A DNA stretch of 5,382 nucleotides from NCBI GenBank assembly GCA_021772875.1, contig JAJFLD010000190.1, positions 1 through 5,382 on the forward strand, given 5' to 3'. This document shows positions 1 to 5,382 of the stretch, piece by piece. The stretch is from Ghiorsea sp. Lineage in GTDB: Bacteria > Pseudomonadota > Zetaproteobacteria > Mariprofundales > Mariprofundaceae. Within the stretch, counting starts at the first letter, position 1, and every line of letters begins with the position of its first letter. The notes beneath the pieces were generated by a model. The model was not told the DNA's origin. It was given only the letters and a program-made list of their open reading frames with translations, and searched no databases. The translations under genes were made by a program, and so were the position numbers.

Positions 1-45
1 AGGTTCATATTCAAGTTGTTGTAATATAAGGACGGGTTTCTTCAT
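1..45 (-). CDS. 5' end of a divergent gene, product uncertain (possibly class I glutamine amidotransferase-like)
   Basis: Reading the minus strand from position 45 gives 15 open codons to the window edge: MKKPVLILQQLEYEP. A short basic start followed by a hydrophobic beta-strand (PVLILQ) and then acidic/proline residues resembles the N-terminus of Rossmann-like or flavodoxin-like cytoplasmic enzymes. Class I glutamine amidotransferase-like proteins often begin this way, but 15 residues cannot prove a family. The frame stays open upstream to a second ATG at 90 (stop at 97-99), so a 30-codon start is possible. I prefer 45 because the hydrophobic strand then starts at once. No strong Shine-Dalgarno site is visible before either ATG, which lowers confidence. 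If real, the gene is divergent from the porin and shares its 245-nt control region. Confidence 0.4.
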   Translation of the reverse strand, partial: MKKPVLILQQLEYEP

Positions 46-60
46 GGTATCGCTTAAAGC

Positions 61-70
61 AAGATGCGTT
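61..70 (+). repeat. 10-nt intergenic repeat AAGATGCGTT, copy 1
   Basis: AAGATGCGTT occurs here, 16 nt upstream of the minus-strand start at 45, and again at 1595-1604, just after the porin stop. Flanks also agree loosely (TAAAGC versus ATAAGT before it). A 10-mer match between two short gaps is suggestive but could be chance. Confidence 0.25.
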
Positions 71-134
71 CCCTCTAGCTTAAAACACATTGAAGCTTAT
101 AAACACGTATTGTGTGTACTTGCCATGGATGCAC

Positions 135-174
135 ATGCCTAATTATTCACCCGTCTTGATTAATAATTAGGCAT
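135..174. repeat. Perfect 13-bp inverted repeat in the divergent intergenic region
   Basis: ATGCCTAATTATT at 135-147 is exactly reverse-complementary to AATAATTAGGCAT at 162-174, with a 14-nt spacer. It lies about midway between the minus-strand start at 45 and the porin start at 291. It could be an operator for a dimeric regulator serving both promoters, or a leader hairpin in RNA. No run of T follows on either strand, so an intrinsic terminator is unlikely. The rest of 46-290 holds only small features: a CGGTG/CACCG mini-hairpin at 232-244, whose GGTGG (233-237) could alternatively pair with CCACC at 267-271. I see no convincing sigma-70 or sigma-54 promoter. Confidence 0.6.
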
Positions 175-278
175 AAAACAGGGATTTACATCAACTATAC
201 GATGAAATACGCATGATAAGGATGTGTTTATCGGTGGAACACCGCTTGCTAATAGGGGGTATATCGCCACCACTTCAC

Positions 279-285
279 AAAGGAG
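279..285 (+). promoter_or_regulatory. Ribosome binding site of the porin gene
   Basis: AAAGGAG ends 5 nt before the ATG at 291 and 8 nt before the ATG at 294. It decides the start: the frame is open back to an ATG at 213, but that longer form has no comparable site and would put 26 non-signal residues in front of a clear signal peptide. Confidence 0.85.
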
Positions 286-290
286 AACAC

Positions 291-1574
291 ATGATGTTGA
301 ACAAAACTAAAATACTAGCAACTGCAGCGCTGGCACTCGGTTGCACGCAAGCTCACGCAGCAGATTGGGTCACTTCGGCTGATTTGCGCGAGCGTTATCA
401 GTCTTTCAATAACTTTGATTTTAATTCAGCTGTTGATAACAATGCATGGGAGCTTGATACACGTTTATTTATCAAGGCAAAGACTGAATTTGAAAATGGT
501 TTGTCGGTGTATTTGCAGCCACAAGCGGTGTTGATTAAAAATCATACTACCGCAGCAGGCACACAAAACTTTTCACAAGCAGATTTATTGCAATCTTATA
601 TCCAATACAACACAGGAGATTTTGGCGTGCGTTTGGGTCGCCAACAGCTTGTGTATGGCGATCAAAGATTATTAGGACATTTGGGTTGGAAAGATGTGGC
701 GCGTACATTTGATGGTGTGAAAGTCATGTATAAATCAGAAGCTATCGCGGTGGATGCTTTTCGTGTGCACCCCGCTGATATTGGGGCGATGACACCAACA
801 CCAACAGCACCGCATGGTCAATCTTTGGTGACATGGGAAGATAGGACACTAACGGGTGTGTATGGTACATATACGCTGGCACCCAAAACAGGTGTTGATG
901 TTTATTATATCAATTGGGCACACACGGCTGCAGCAGCCATTGGTAAGGGCCGTGATTTGAATACTTATGGCTTGCGTGGTTTTGGCAAATGGGGTGCTGT
1001 TGATGCAACAGCTGAAGCAGCTTTCCAAGGCGGCACATGGGCAACTGGCAAATCACAAAGTGCATCGGCTTATGCCATTAAAGCGGGTTATTCACTGGAT
1101 ACATGGGCAACGCGCTTTGGTATTGAATACGATTATAGCCCTGGTGATGATAAAACAGACCCAACAACACATAAAGATTTTGTCTTTCCATTTCATACCA
1201 ACCATGCCCATTATGGCGAGATGGATAGATTTTCTTGGGCAAACATGAAAGATATTCGTTTGTCTGTAAAAACATCACCAGCCAAAGGGTTTACGTTCAT
1301 TGGTAATATTCACAAGCTTTCATTGGATACTGCCAAAGGTGATTGGTTGAATGTTGTGGGTGCAGGTGTTTTGTATCCAGGCAAGGCAACCTATACCGCA
1401 ACAGATGCAGGCACAGAAATTGATTTGAAGCTTGTGTATAAAGTAGCTTCTGTAAAAGGTTTAAAGATTGTTGGTAATTATTCAACGTTTAATCCAGGTG
1501 CTGCTGTTTTGGAGAGAACAGGCTTTAAAGATTCAGCAAGTTTTGCTTATTTAATTGCCAATTATACATTCTAA
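291..1574 (+). CDS. Alginate-export-family outer-membrane porin (probable nitrate/nitrite or small-anion porin)
   Basis: This encodes a 427-residue outer-membrane beta-barrel protein. Residues 1-23 form a Sec signal peptide: basic MMLNKTK, a hydrophobic ATAALALGC core, then AHA before the likely cut at A24. The mature protein opens with a DLRERYQSF strand. It then shows the block typical of the alginate-export family: a strand ending in RLGRQQLVYGDQRLLG at 114-129, followed by RTFDGVKVMY near 138-147. Alternating aromatic/polar strands continue to a C-terminal NYTF, and the terminal Phe is the usual barrel-assembly signal. The family takes its name from Pseudomonas AlgE, but many members sit in non-alginate loci. 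No alginate gene is present here, and the gene lies upstream of nirBD, so passage of nitrate or nitrite is a context-based inference. The start is chosen from the AAAGGAG site at 279-285. The ATG at 294 is an equivalent alternative. Confidence 0.9.
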   Translation: MMLNKTKILATAALALGCTQAHAADWVTSADLRERYQSFNNFDFNSAVDNNAWELDTRLFIKAKTEFENGLSVYLQPQAVLIKNHTTAAGTQNFSQADLLQSYIQYNTGDFGVRLGRQQLVYGDQRLLGHLGWKDVARTFDGVKVMYKSEAIAVDAFRVHPADIGAMTPTPTAPHGQSLVTWEDRTLTGVYGTYTLAPKTGVDVYYINWAHTAAAAIGKGRDLNTYGLRGFGKWGAVDATAEAAFQGGTWATGKSQSASAYAIKAGYSLDTWATRFGIEYDYSPGDDKTDPTTHKDFVFPFHTNHAHYGEMDRFSWANMKDIRLSVKTSPAKGFTFIGNIHKLSLDTAKGDWLNVVGAGVLYPGKATYTATDAGTEIDLKLVYKVASVKGLKIVGNYSTFNPGAAVLERTGFKDSASFAYLIANYTF

Positions 1575-1594
1575 ATAATTTATTGTTTATAAGT

Positions 1595-1604
1595 AAGATG
1601 CGTT
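1595..1604 (+). repeat. 10-nt intergenic repeat AAGATGCGTT, copy 2
   Basis: Exact second copy of the word at 61-70, placed 21 nt after the porin stop and 17 nt before the hairpin arm at 1622. No function can be assigned. Confidence 0.25.
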
Positions 1605-1621
1605 TTCATGTGTGTGTTATA

Positions 1622-1651
1622 GCTGCTGTGTTTATGTGTGGGCACAGCAGC
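1622..1651 (+). other. Hairpin in the gap between porin and sensor-like gene
   Basis: GCTGCTGTG (1622-1630) is perfectly complementary to CACAGCAGC (1643-1651). In RNA, three further U-G pairs (1631-1633 with 1640-1642) could extend the stem to 12 pairs around a 6-nt loop (ATGTGT). The hairpin is 48 nt after the porin stop and 70 nt before the next start. No U-tract follows, so it is not a standard intrinsic terminator. It may reduce read-through, stabilise the porin mRNA 3' end, or serve as a leader structure for the downstream gene. Nothing else convincing is seen in 1575-1720. Confidence 0.5.
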
Positions 1652-1708
1652 GGTAGCGCTTGTCAATAAGAGGGACGAGAAACAAAGTTTTTTATATTGA
1701 GCGATCAA

Positions 1709-1714
1709 AAGGAG
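1709..1714 (+). promoter_or_regulatory. Ribosome binding site that sets the start of the PilJ/NarX-like gene
   Basis: AAGGAG lies 6 nt before the ATG at 1721 but only 3 nt before the ATG at 1718. The open frame also runs back to a TTG at 1697, which lies upstream of this site and so cannot use it. Spacing favours 1721, with 1718 as the alternative. Confidence 0.75.
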
Positions 1715-1720
1715 ATCATG

Positions 1721-1734
1721 ATGTGCAATCGTAT
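1721..1734 (+). repeat. 14-nt element near a start codon, copy 1
   Basis: ATGTGCAATCGTAT overlaps the start codon of the sensor-like gene. It matches 2732-2745 (ATGCGCAATCGTAT), just upstream of nirB, at 13 of 14 positions. This copy is coding (MCNRM), so the similarity may be chance. Confidence 0.3.
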
Positions 1735-2554
1735 GCGCTGTGCATTTGGCCACATATTGGCTTTGGTTTTGATGGCCATACTTGTGGTTTCAGCTTCTTT
1801 TTTTACGGCTCAAAATCTATCGGCACAAGAAACAAAACTCAGTCTTCCTGAGGCGATTAATGTCTCTGGTCGTCAGCGTATGTTAACCCAACGTATGATG
1901 AAGCTGTATTGCATGGTTGGCATGAAAGTGCAGCGAGAGCAAAGTATAGAGAGGATGAATGCCGCTGCGAATTTATTTGAAAATCAACTCAAACAACTTG
2001 AATATATTGATGGCGTCGATGAAGAGCTTATTACTGAGAATTTACAACGGGTCTATAAACACTGGGAACCGGTTAAAAAACTCATCCAATCCACCCCCAC
2101 GCGGGAACGTGCTCAGCGTTTACGCAGTTTGACAGATGAATTATTAAAACATGCTCACAGGTTTGTGGTTGAGCTCGAAGGTGCCAGTGGCACATCACAA
2201 GGCAAGTTGGTGAATGTTTCAGGCCGGCAACGTATGCTTTCTCAACGTATGGCAGGTTTTTATATGGAAAGGGTTTGGGGTGTACGCAGTGAAAATATCG
2301 ATGAAAAGTCAAAAAAAGCAGAAAAAGACTTTGTAGAAGCATTGGTTTTTTTAAGTGCTGCACCAGAAAATACATCAGAGCTGAATCGTGTGCTGGGATT
2401 AGCGGCTGCACAATGGCACGTTTTTAGAGCAATCAATACACTTGGTGATTATACAGAAAGTAATATTTATGCTCAGCCTGCCATGGTTTCAGATAGTTCG
2501 GATACGATTTTATTTTTCATGAACCAAGCAACCCATTTGTATTCAAACCTGTGA
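1721..2554 (+). CDS. Exported stand-alone PilJ/NarX-type sensor-domain protein with tandem P-box-like motifs
   Basis: The product has 277 residues. Residues 1-35 are a signal peptide or N-terminal membrane anchor: basic MCNRMR, hydrophobic HILALVLMAILVVSASFF, possible cut after LSA at 33-35. The rest looks all-helical and periplasmic. It is internally duplicated: NVSGRQRMLTQRM at 47-59 and NVSGRQRMLSQRM at 165-177 differ at one residue. Each is followed by a Trp at nearly the same distance (W115, 68 residues on; W232, 67 on). This is the PilJ N-terminal / NarX-like sensor family. The motif lines up with the NarX nitrate-binding P-box (recalled as INKAGSLRMQSYRL), and R53 and R171 match its nitrate-contacting Arg. 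No second membrane segment, HAMP, kinase or methyl-accepting domain follows; the protein simply ends at SNL. Its position between a porin and nirB suggests periplasmic nitrate/nitrite binding or sensing (inference). The family call is firm and the role is not. Confidence 0.85.
   Translation: MCNRMRCAFGHILALVLMAILVVSASFFTAQNLSAQETKLSLPEAINVSGRQRMLTQRMMKLYCMVGMKVQREQSIERMNAAANLFENQLKQLEYIDGVDEELITENLQRVYKHWEPVKKLIQSTPTRERAQRLRSLTDELLKHAHRFVVELEGASGTSQGKLVNVSGRQRMLSQRMAGFYMERVWGVRSENIDEKSKKAEKDFVEALVFLSAAPENTSELNRVLGLAAAQWHVFRAINTLGDYTESNIYAQPAMVSDSSDTILFFMNQATHLYSNL
1859..1897 (+). repeat. P-box-like motif, copy 1 (internal protein repeat)
   Basis: Encodes residues 47-59 (NVSGRQRMLTQRM) of the sensor-like protein. 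The second copy is at 2213-2251. At DNA level several codons differ silently between copies (for example GGT/GGC and CGT/CGG), so this is an old, selectively kept duplication and not a recent one. Confidence 0.85.
2213..2251 (+). repeat. P-box-like motif, copy 2 (internal protein repeat)
   Basis: Encodes residues 165-177 (NVSGRQRMLSQRM), identical to copy 1 except Ser for Thr. It starts the second half of the duplicated helical domain. Confidence 0.85.
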
Positions 2555-2618
2555 TTGTACTTTACTGAAGGGCTGCCCATAAAATGGCTGCTCACTGCAC
2601 AATATATGTGCGAGCATG

Positions 2619-2648
2619 TTCGGTATTTAAAATATAAAGGTATATAAG
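2619..2648 (+). promoter_or_regulatory. Weak sigma-70-like promoter candidate for nirB
   Basis: TATAAG at 2643-2648 matches the -10 consensus at five of six positions and lies in an A/T-rich stretch. The hexamer 18 nt upstream (TTCGGT, 2619-2624) is a poor -35, so an activator would be needed. Transcription would start near 2655 and leave a leader of about 110 nt. The 212-nt gap (2555-2766) makes a separate nirB promoter plausible, but this assignment is tentative. Confidence 0.2.
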
Positions 2649-2692
2649 GCACCAATAACTATGACATTGCATTGAACTTATGCATTGGTACC
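2648..2692 (+). other. Imperfect inverted repeat with nested alternative hairpin in the nirB leader
   Basis: GGCACCAAT (2648-2656) pairs with ATTGGTACC (2684-2692) at eight of nine positions. Inside it, TGCAT (2668-2672) can pair with ATGCA (2680-2684) around a 7-nt loop, and the two stems share base 2684. TGCATTG is also directly repeated at 2668-2674 and 2681-2687. This could be an operator or a leader RNA structure controlling nirB. The stems are short and A/T-rich, so chance cannot be excluded. The remainder of 2555-2766 has a small GCACA/TGTGC stem at 2597-2611 and nothing else clear. Confidence 0.35.
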
Positions 2693-2731
2693 ATGCTTGC
2701 TCTATTCCCAAAACAAATATGTAAAACAGAT

Positions 2732-2745
2732 ATGCGCAATCGTAT
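2732..2745 (+). repeat. 14-nt element near a start codon, copy 2
   Basis: ATGCGCAATCGTAT ends 21 nt before the nirB ATG and just before its Shine-Dalgarno site. It matches 1721-1734 at 13 of 14 positions. The core ATCGTAT also appears inverted as ATACGAT at 197-203 upstream of the porin. It may be a shared regulatory word or coincidence. Confidence 0.3.
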
Positions 2746-2766
2746 AGATTTCAATGGAGACAACAC

Positions 2767-5223
2767 ATGGCGAAGAAGAAGCTGGTAATGATTGGTAATG
2801 GTATGGCGGGTGTGCGTGCCATTGAAGAGATTCTTAAAGCCAACCCAGATATGTTTGAGATTACAATCTTCGGTGCTGAAAAATATCCAAACTATAATCG
2901 TATTATGCTCTCGCCTGTGCTTGCAGGTGATACCACCGTTGAAGATATTATTTTGAACGATGAGCAATGGTATGCCGATAATGATATTACCTTACACATG
3001 GGTAAACGCATCAAAGAGATTCAGCGTGGTTATAAAAAAGTTGTCGCTGAAGATGGCACAGTGGCTGAATATGATAACCTGATTATCGCCACAGGTTCGG
3101 ATCCTTTTATTATTCCTGTGCCGGGTCATGATAAAGAAGGCGTGATGGCTTTCCGTGATATTGATGATTGTGATAAGATGTTTGCAGCGGCCAAAAAGTA
3201 TAAAAAGGCTGCTGTGATTGGTGGTGGTTTGCTTGGTCTTGAAGCGGCCAAAGGCCTGCTCAATTTAGGCATGGAAGCCACGGTGATTCATGATCAGGCA
3301 ACCTTGATGAATATGCAGCTTGATAGTGTGGCTGGTGAGATGTTGCGCGCTGATCTAGAAGAGCAAGGTATGCATTTTAAAGTGTCTACTTTGACCACTG
3401 AAGTGACAGGCGATCAACGTGTTTCGGGCTTAAAATTCAAAGATGGTTCAAGCCTTGATTGTGATTTATTGATTATGGCGGTGGGCATTCGCCCGAATAT
3501 GGCCTTGGCAAAAGATTGTGGCATTTATTGCAACCGCGGCATCGTGGTGAATGATTATATGCAAACCGTGACCGACCCATCGATTTATTCAGTGGGTGAG
3601 TGTGCTGAGCATAGAGGCATTGCTTATGGTTTGGTTGCCCCCTTGTTTGAGCAAGCCAAAGTGCTGGCTTATCAGATTACAGGGCAGGGTTTAAGAGCTT
3701 ATCAAGGTTCGGTGGTGTCTACCAAGCTGAAAGTGTCGGGTGTGGATGTGTTTTCCGCTGGTGATTTCATGAGTACACCTGGAGCAGATGTGCTTGAGCT
3801 GATGGATAAAGTGGGCGGGGTTTATAAAAAACTCGTGCTTGAAGATGACAAAATCAAAGGTGTGGTGATGTTTGGCGACACCGCCGATGGACCAACCTTT
3901 TTCCAATGGATGCAAGATGGTAAAGATGTTTCTGAGCAGCGTTCTAGCTTGCTCTTTTCGGCATCGGGTTTGGGTGACTCTGGGCATTCAGGCATTGATT
4001 TGGTTTCGGCGATGTCAGATGACACGATTGTATGTGGTTGTAATGGCGTCAGCAAAAAAGATGTTGTGGATTCGATTGTCACCCAAGGTTTAACCACCCG
4101 CAAAGAAGTGACAGCATGTACCAAAGCAGCTGGCTCTTGTGGTGGTTGTGCGGGTCTGGTGGATCAATTATTGGCATCTACATTGGGCACTGCCTTTGTT
4201 GAATCGGATCATGAGCCGATTTGTGGTTGTACCGATTTGAATCATGAGCAGGTCAAAGAACAAATCAAAACGAAGAAACTGACCATGGTTCGTGAAGTGA
4301 TGAATGTTTTGGAATGGAAAGGTGAGGGTTGTCAGGTTTGTCGCCCTGCGATTAATTATTACATTGGCATGTTGTTCCCTGAAGATTCTGAAGATGATCG
4401 AAGCTCGCGTATTGCCAATGAGAAGATGCATGCCAACATCCAAAAAGATGGCACGTTTTCAGTGATTCCACGTATTTATGGTGGTGAAACCACACCTGAT
4501 GAGTTGATTCGTATTGCGACAGTAGCGAAAAAATATGCTGTGCCTACAGTGAAAATCACGGGTGGTCAGCGCATTGATTTGTTGGGTGTGAAAAAAGAAG
4601 ATTTGACCAATATGTGGAAAGATTTGGATATGCCAAGTGGCTTTGCTTATGGTAAAGCGCTGCGCACAGTGAAAACATGTGTGGGTTCGAAGTGGTGCCG
4701 TTTTGGTACGCAAGACTCCACTTCCTTGGGCATCCATCTTGAAAAACGTTTGGATAGGATTTGGTTTCCAGCCAAGGTGAAGTTTGGGGTATCGGGTTGT
4801 CCGCGAAATTGTGCGGAAGCAACCATTAAAGATATTGGTATTGTGGGTGTTGAAGGCGGCTGGGAAATCAGCACGGGCGGCAATGGTGGTGTGCACGTGG
4901 TGGCCACAGAATTGTTGTGTATTGTTGAAACAACAGAGGAAGTCGAAGCCGTGAGCAAGGCTTATTTGCAACACTATCGCGAAACAGCGCGCCACAATGA
5001 GCGCACTGCACCGTGGCAGAAACGTGTGGGTTTAGAGAGCATCAAAGCCTTGGTGGTTGATGATCTTGAAAGCCGCGAAGCTTTGGTGGCACGCTTGGAT
5101 GCTTATATCGCAACACAAGACCAAGATCCTTGGGCAGCGCGTGTATTGGACGCTGAAAAAGAAGAAAAAAATCAATTCTCGGAATACAAACGTATTGATA
5201 TTCCAGTAAGGGTGGAAGTATAA
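2767..5223 (+). CDS. nirB: NAD(P)H-dependent nitrite reductase, large subunit
   Basis: The 818-residue cytoplasmic flavo-siroheme enzyme passes electrons from NAD(P)H through FAD and iron-sulfur clusters to siroheme, reducing nitrite to ammonium with six electrons. Length is normal for NirB. Domains in order: FAD-binding GNGMAG at 10-15, NYNRIMLSPVL at 42-52, ATGSDP at 108-113; NAD-binding GGGLLG at 152-157; FAD-binding YSVGECAEHRG at 274-284. The first BFD-like [2Fe-2S] domain has C423, C425, C458 and C461, and the second has C486, C488, C522 and C525. A ferredoxin-like half-domain spans about 550-610, and siroheme-[4Fe-4S] ligands are C638, C644, C678 and C682 (TCVGSKWC and GCPRNC). Every expected ligand is present. 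The start has a TGGAGA site (2755-2760) 6 nt upstream. nirD begins one base after the stop. Assimilatory use is inferred from context, since NirBD can also detoxify nitrite during nitrate respiration. Confidence 0.97.
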   Translation: MAKKKLVMIGNGMAGVRAIEEILKANPDMFEITIFGAEKYPNYNRIMLSPVLAGDTTVEDIILNDEQWYADNDITLHMGKRIKEIQRGYKKVVAEDGTVAEYDNLIIATGSDPFIIPVPGHDKEGVMAFRDIDDCDKMFAAAKKYKKAAVIGGGLLGLEAAKGLLNLGMEATVIHDQATLMNMQLDSVAGEMLRADLEEQGMHFKVSTLTTEVTGDQRVSGLKFKDGSSLDCDLLIMAVGIRPNMALAKDCGIYCNRGIVVNDYMQTVTDPSIYSVGECAEHRGIAYGLVAPLFEQAKVLAYQITGQGLRAYQGSVVSTKLKVSGVDVFSAGDFMSTPGADVLELMDKVGGVYKKLVLEDDKIKGVVMFGDTADGPTFFQWMQDGKDVSEQRSSLLFSASGLGDSGHSGIDLVSAMSDDTIVCGCNGVSKKDVVDSIVTQGLTTRKEVTACTKAAGSCGGCAGLVDQLLASTLGTAFVESDHEPICGCTDLNHEQVKEQIKTKKLTMVREVMNVLEWKGEGCQVCRPAINYYIGMLFPEDSEDDRSSRIANEKMHANIQKDGTFSVIPRIYGGETTPDELIRIATVAKKYAVPTVKITGGQRIDLLGVKKEDLTNMWKDLDMPSGFAYGKALRTVKTCVGSKWCRFGTQDSTSLGIHLEKRLDRIWFPAKVKFGVSGCPRNCAEATIKDIGIVGVEGGWEISTGGNGGVHVVATELLCIVETTEEVEAVSKAYLQHYRETARHNERTAPWQKRVGLESIKALVVDDLESREALVARLDAYIATQDQDPWAARVLDAEKEEKNQFSEYKRIDIPVRVEV
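5207..5215 (+). promoter_or_regulatory. Ribosome binding site of nirD inside the end of nirB
   Basis: TAAGGGTGG differs from the ideal TAAGGAGG pattern by one base and ends 9 nt before the nirD ATG at 5225. It lies inside the last codons of nirB, consistent with translational coupling. Confidence 0.7.
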
Positions 5224-5224
5224 G

Positions 5225-5382
5225 ATGAGCAACACAACAACATGGATTGAAGTTTGTAAGTTGGATGAAATTCCACCATCCCAAGCGCGTACGGTAAATG
5301 CAGGTGACACAGTAATTGCTGTGTTTCGTCTGACTGATGATAGGGTCAAAGCCATTGAAAATCGTTGCCCGCATAAAAATGG
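5225..5382 (+). CDS. nirD: NAD(P)H-dependent nitrite reductase, small subunit, Rieske type (partial, 3' end outside window)
   Basis: The first 52 codons are present, beginning MSNTTTWIEVCKLDEIP, and the gene runs off the window. The fold opens as in NirD/NasE: a WIEVCKLDEIP strand, a GDTVIAVFRLTDDRVKAIENR beta pair, then C48-P-H50-K. This Cys-x-His is the first half of a Rieske [2Fe-2S] ligand set; the second half should lie about 15-20 residues further on, outside the window. NirD partners NirB in the cytoplasm. It starts one base after the nirB stop, with its Shine-Dalgarno site inside nirB, so the two are co-transcribed and probably translationally coupled. Alternative: a general Rieske ferredoxin, but position and N-terminus favour NirD. 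Confidence 0.94.
   Translation, partial: MSNTTTWIEVCKLDEIPPSQARTVNAGDTVIAVFRLTDDRVKAIENRCPHKN

Noticed and set aside
156..169. FNR-like TTGAT half-site
   Set aside because: The second half (AATTA) does not match ATCAA, and the half-site falls at the edge of the 13-bp inverted repeat.
213..290. Longer porin start at ATG 213 adding 26 residues
   Set aside because: The added residues precede a clear Sec signal peptide, and the strong AAAGGAG site at 279-285 belongs to the ATG at 291.
291..359. Lipobox-like LALGC at residues 14-18 of the porin
   Set aside because: It fits only loosely, and AHA at 21-23 before A24 is a better ordinary signal-peptidase site for a barrel protein ending in Phe.
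1697..1708. Palindrome TTGA-GCGA-TCAA before the sensor-like gene
   Set aside because: The spacing between half-sites is two bases short of an FNR/CRP-type site, and the element runs into the Shine-Dalgarno site.
1697..1720. TTG start for the sensor-like gene
   Set aside because: The Shine-Dalgarno site (1709-1714) lies inside that extension and nothing comparable lies upstream of 1697.
2585..2599. Sigma-54-like TGGC...TGCA before nirB
   Set aside because: The GG and GC are separated by 9 nt and not the required 10, and the -12 side lacks the TTGC match.
4198..4341. Second CxC...CxxC cysteine set in NirB as an unusual extra cluster
   Set aside because: Two BFD-like [2Fe-2S] domains in series are a normal part of NirB-family proteins.
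4459..4995. 178-codon open frame on the minus strand within nirB
   Set aside because: It lies wholly opposite the conserved siroheme domain of NirB, is rich in His/Thr/Phe as expected from antisense reading, and has no credible start context.

Overview
The window is a piece of a nitrite-assimilation (nas/nir-type) locus from a Gram-negative bacterium, most likely a proteobacterium. The evidence is an outer-membrane beta-barrel gene with a Sec signal peptide, two intact or near-intact NADH-nitrite reductase subunit genes, and A+T-leaning DNA with strong purine-rich Shine-Dalgarno sites. I cannot fix the genus. A marine or iron/sulfur-oxidising gamma- or zetaproteobacterium would fit, but that is only an impression.

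Layout. Positions 1-45 on the minus strand hold what looks like the first 15 codons of a divergently transcribed gene that leaves the window. Positions 46-290 are the divergent intergenic region and carry a perfect 13-bp inverted repeat. An alginate-export-family outer-membrane porin follows at 291-1574. After a 146-nt gap comes a small exported protein (1721-2554) with two PilJ/NarX-type sensor motifs and no output domain. A 212-nt leader with imperfect inverted repeats precedes nirB (2767-5223), the large subunit of NAD(P)H-nitrite reductase. All of its FAD, NAD, two [2Fe-2S] and siroheme-[4Fe-4S] motifs are intact. One base after the nirB stop, nirD (small subunit, Rieske type) begins at 5225 and is cut by the window end.

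How the genes may work together (inference). The porin would let a small anion such as nitrate or nitrite cross the outer membrane. The tandem P-box protein would bind or sense that anion in the periplasm. NirBD would reduce nitrite to ammonium in the cytoplasm for assimilation. The inner-membrane transporter and assimilatory nitrate reductase expected in such a locus are not in the window. The most interesting element is the stand-alone, internally duplicated NarX/PilJ-type sensor protein. It carries in one chain the two ligand-binding helices that NarX supplies as a dimer, and it has no kinase or chemotaxis domain.
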